DNA of 5,384 nucleotides from Thermoplasmata archaeon (GTDB lineage: Archaea > Thermoplasmatota > Thermoplasmata > GCA-020350865), in contig CP070726.1 in assembly GCA_020350865.1 (NCBI GenBank), positions 726,904-732,287 on the forward strand, given 5' to 3'. Position 1 is the stretch's first letter. Every line of letters starts with the position of its first letter. The position numbers and the translations under genes were made by a program. Of this stretch, positions 5,218-5,384 are shown in pieces. A model generated the notes under the pieces. That model was not told where the DNA came from, did not search any database, and worked only from the letters and a program-made list of their open reading frames with translations.

Positions 5218-5245
5218 GCAGGAGAGGTAAAAAAACCTCTCCTGC
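5218..5245 (-). terminator. Perfect 11-bp hairpin after 16S rRNA with a U-tract loop
   Basis: GCAGGAGAGGT (5218-5228) and ACCTCTCCTGC (5235-5245) are exact inverted repeats separated by 6 nt. It starts 13 nt after the mature 16S end. On the transcribed minus strand the loop is all U, and with the adjoining stem U this makes a run of seven U. It may be a terminator or a stabilising or processing stem in the precursor tail. Confidence 0.5.
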
Positions 5246-5258
5246 GTTTAGATTTCGT

Positions 5259-5384
5259 AGGAGGTGATCCATCCGCAGGTTCCCCTACGGATACCTTGTT
5301 ACGACTTAACCCCCCTTGCTGAACCCAGATTTGAACACCCCAAATAGAGGTACCCTCATCTGGACCCAACTCGGATGGTTTGAC
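5259..5384 (-). rRNA. 16S rRNA, 3' end (partial)
   Basis: The minus strand holds the last ~126 nt of small-subunit rRNA; the gene continues past the right edge. Recognisable parts are the helix 44 region, TTCAAATCTGGGTT, the universal AAGTCGTAACAAGGTA, the helix 45 stem-loop around GGGGAACCTGCGGA, and the terminal GGATCACCTCCT with the anti-Shine-Dalgarno sequence. GTTCAAATCTGGGTTC and GGGGGGTTAAGTCG are of archaeal type. The mature end is placed at 5259, the last T of CACCTCCT. Protein genes follow on the same strand, so no 23S gene or spacer tRNA is linked downstream within the window. Confidence 0.97.

Noticed and set aside
5172..5258. A bulge-helix-bulge processing motif after 16S
   Set aside because: The partner strand would lie upstream of the 16S gene, outside the window, so it cannot be judged here.
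5085..5369. 94-residue minus-strand reading frame overlapping the 16S end
   Set aside because: It is translated rRNA sequence running into the rRNA tail; the RNA gene explains it.

Overview
This window looks like chromosomal DNA from an archaeon, most probably a Thermoplasmatota (Euryarchaeota) lineage. The last ~126 nt of a 16S rRNA gene lie at the right edge on the minus strand. They carry archaeal-type helix 44/45 sequence and end in the anti-Shine-Dalgarno CACCTCCT. The next genes on that strand are protein-coding, so no 23S gene follows within the ~5.2 kb visible. Such unlinked rRNA genes are known from Thermoplasma and relatives. TATA-like boxes sit about 25 nt before short or absent leaders, there is an archaeal lipoprotein, and the gene content (COG3367/DUF1611, small treble-clef zinc fingers) fits. 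A benthic protein-degrading clade is possible but is only inference.

Left third (1-1798): the C-terminal end of a TPR-like protein (+) is followed by a 346-residue protein (+). That protein has a Rossmann/flavodoxin-like N-terminal domain, a C4HC3 cross-brace zinc finger and a proline-rich tail. It converges, with only 5 bp between stop codons, on a minus-strand thioredoxin-fold lipoprotein.

Middle (1799-3440): a divergent promoter region with overlapping inverted repeats drives the lipoprotein (-) and a DUF1611/DgcN-like P-loop protein (+). The stop codon of the DUF1611 gene overlaps the GTG start of a 75-residue eight-cysteine zinc-finger protein. After it lies a 180-bp convergent intergenic region holding nested inverted repeats and a TATA-like box, possibly a small structured RNA or a bidirectional terminator.

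Right (3441-5384, all minus): an enolase-superfamily dipeptide epimerase (DgcA-like) with a near-leaderless promoter, a three-TM protein of unknown function with a Pro/Gln/Tyr-rich N-terminus, then the 16S 3' end with a perfect 11-bp hairpin carrying a U tract in its loop.

The most interesting biology is the DUF1611 protein beside a dipeptide-epimerase homologue. The same pair of families (DgcN and DgcA) was reported to act on D-glutamate through N-acetyl-glutamate in marine Proteobacteria and haloarchaea. Here the pair is convergent, with a translationally coupled zinc-finger gene between. The epimerase also retains the DxD dipeptide-binding motif, which leaves its true substrate open: N-acyl-D-glutamate, or a dipeptide scavenged from peptidoglycan or protein. 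The second theme is a pair of cross-brace zinc fingers with the same inner spacing in two otherwise unrelated proteins.
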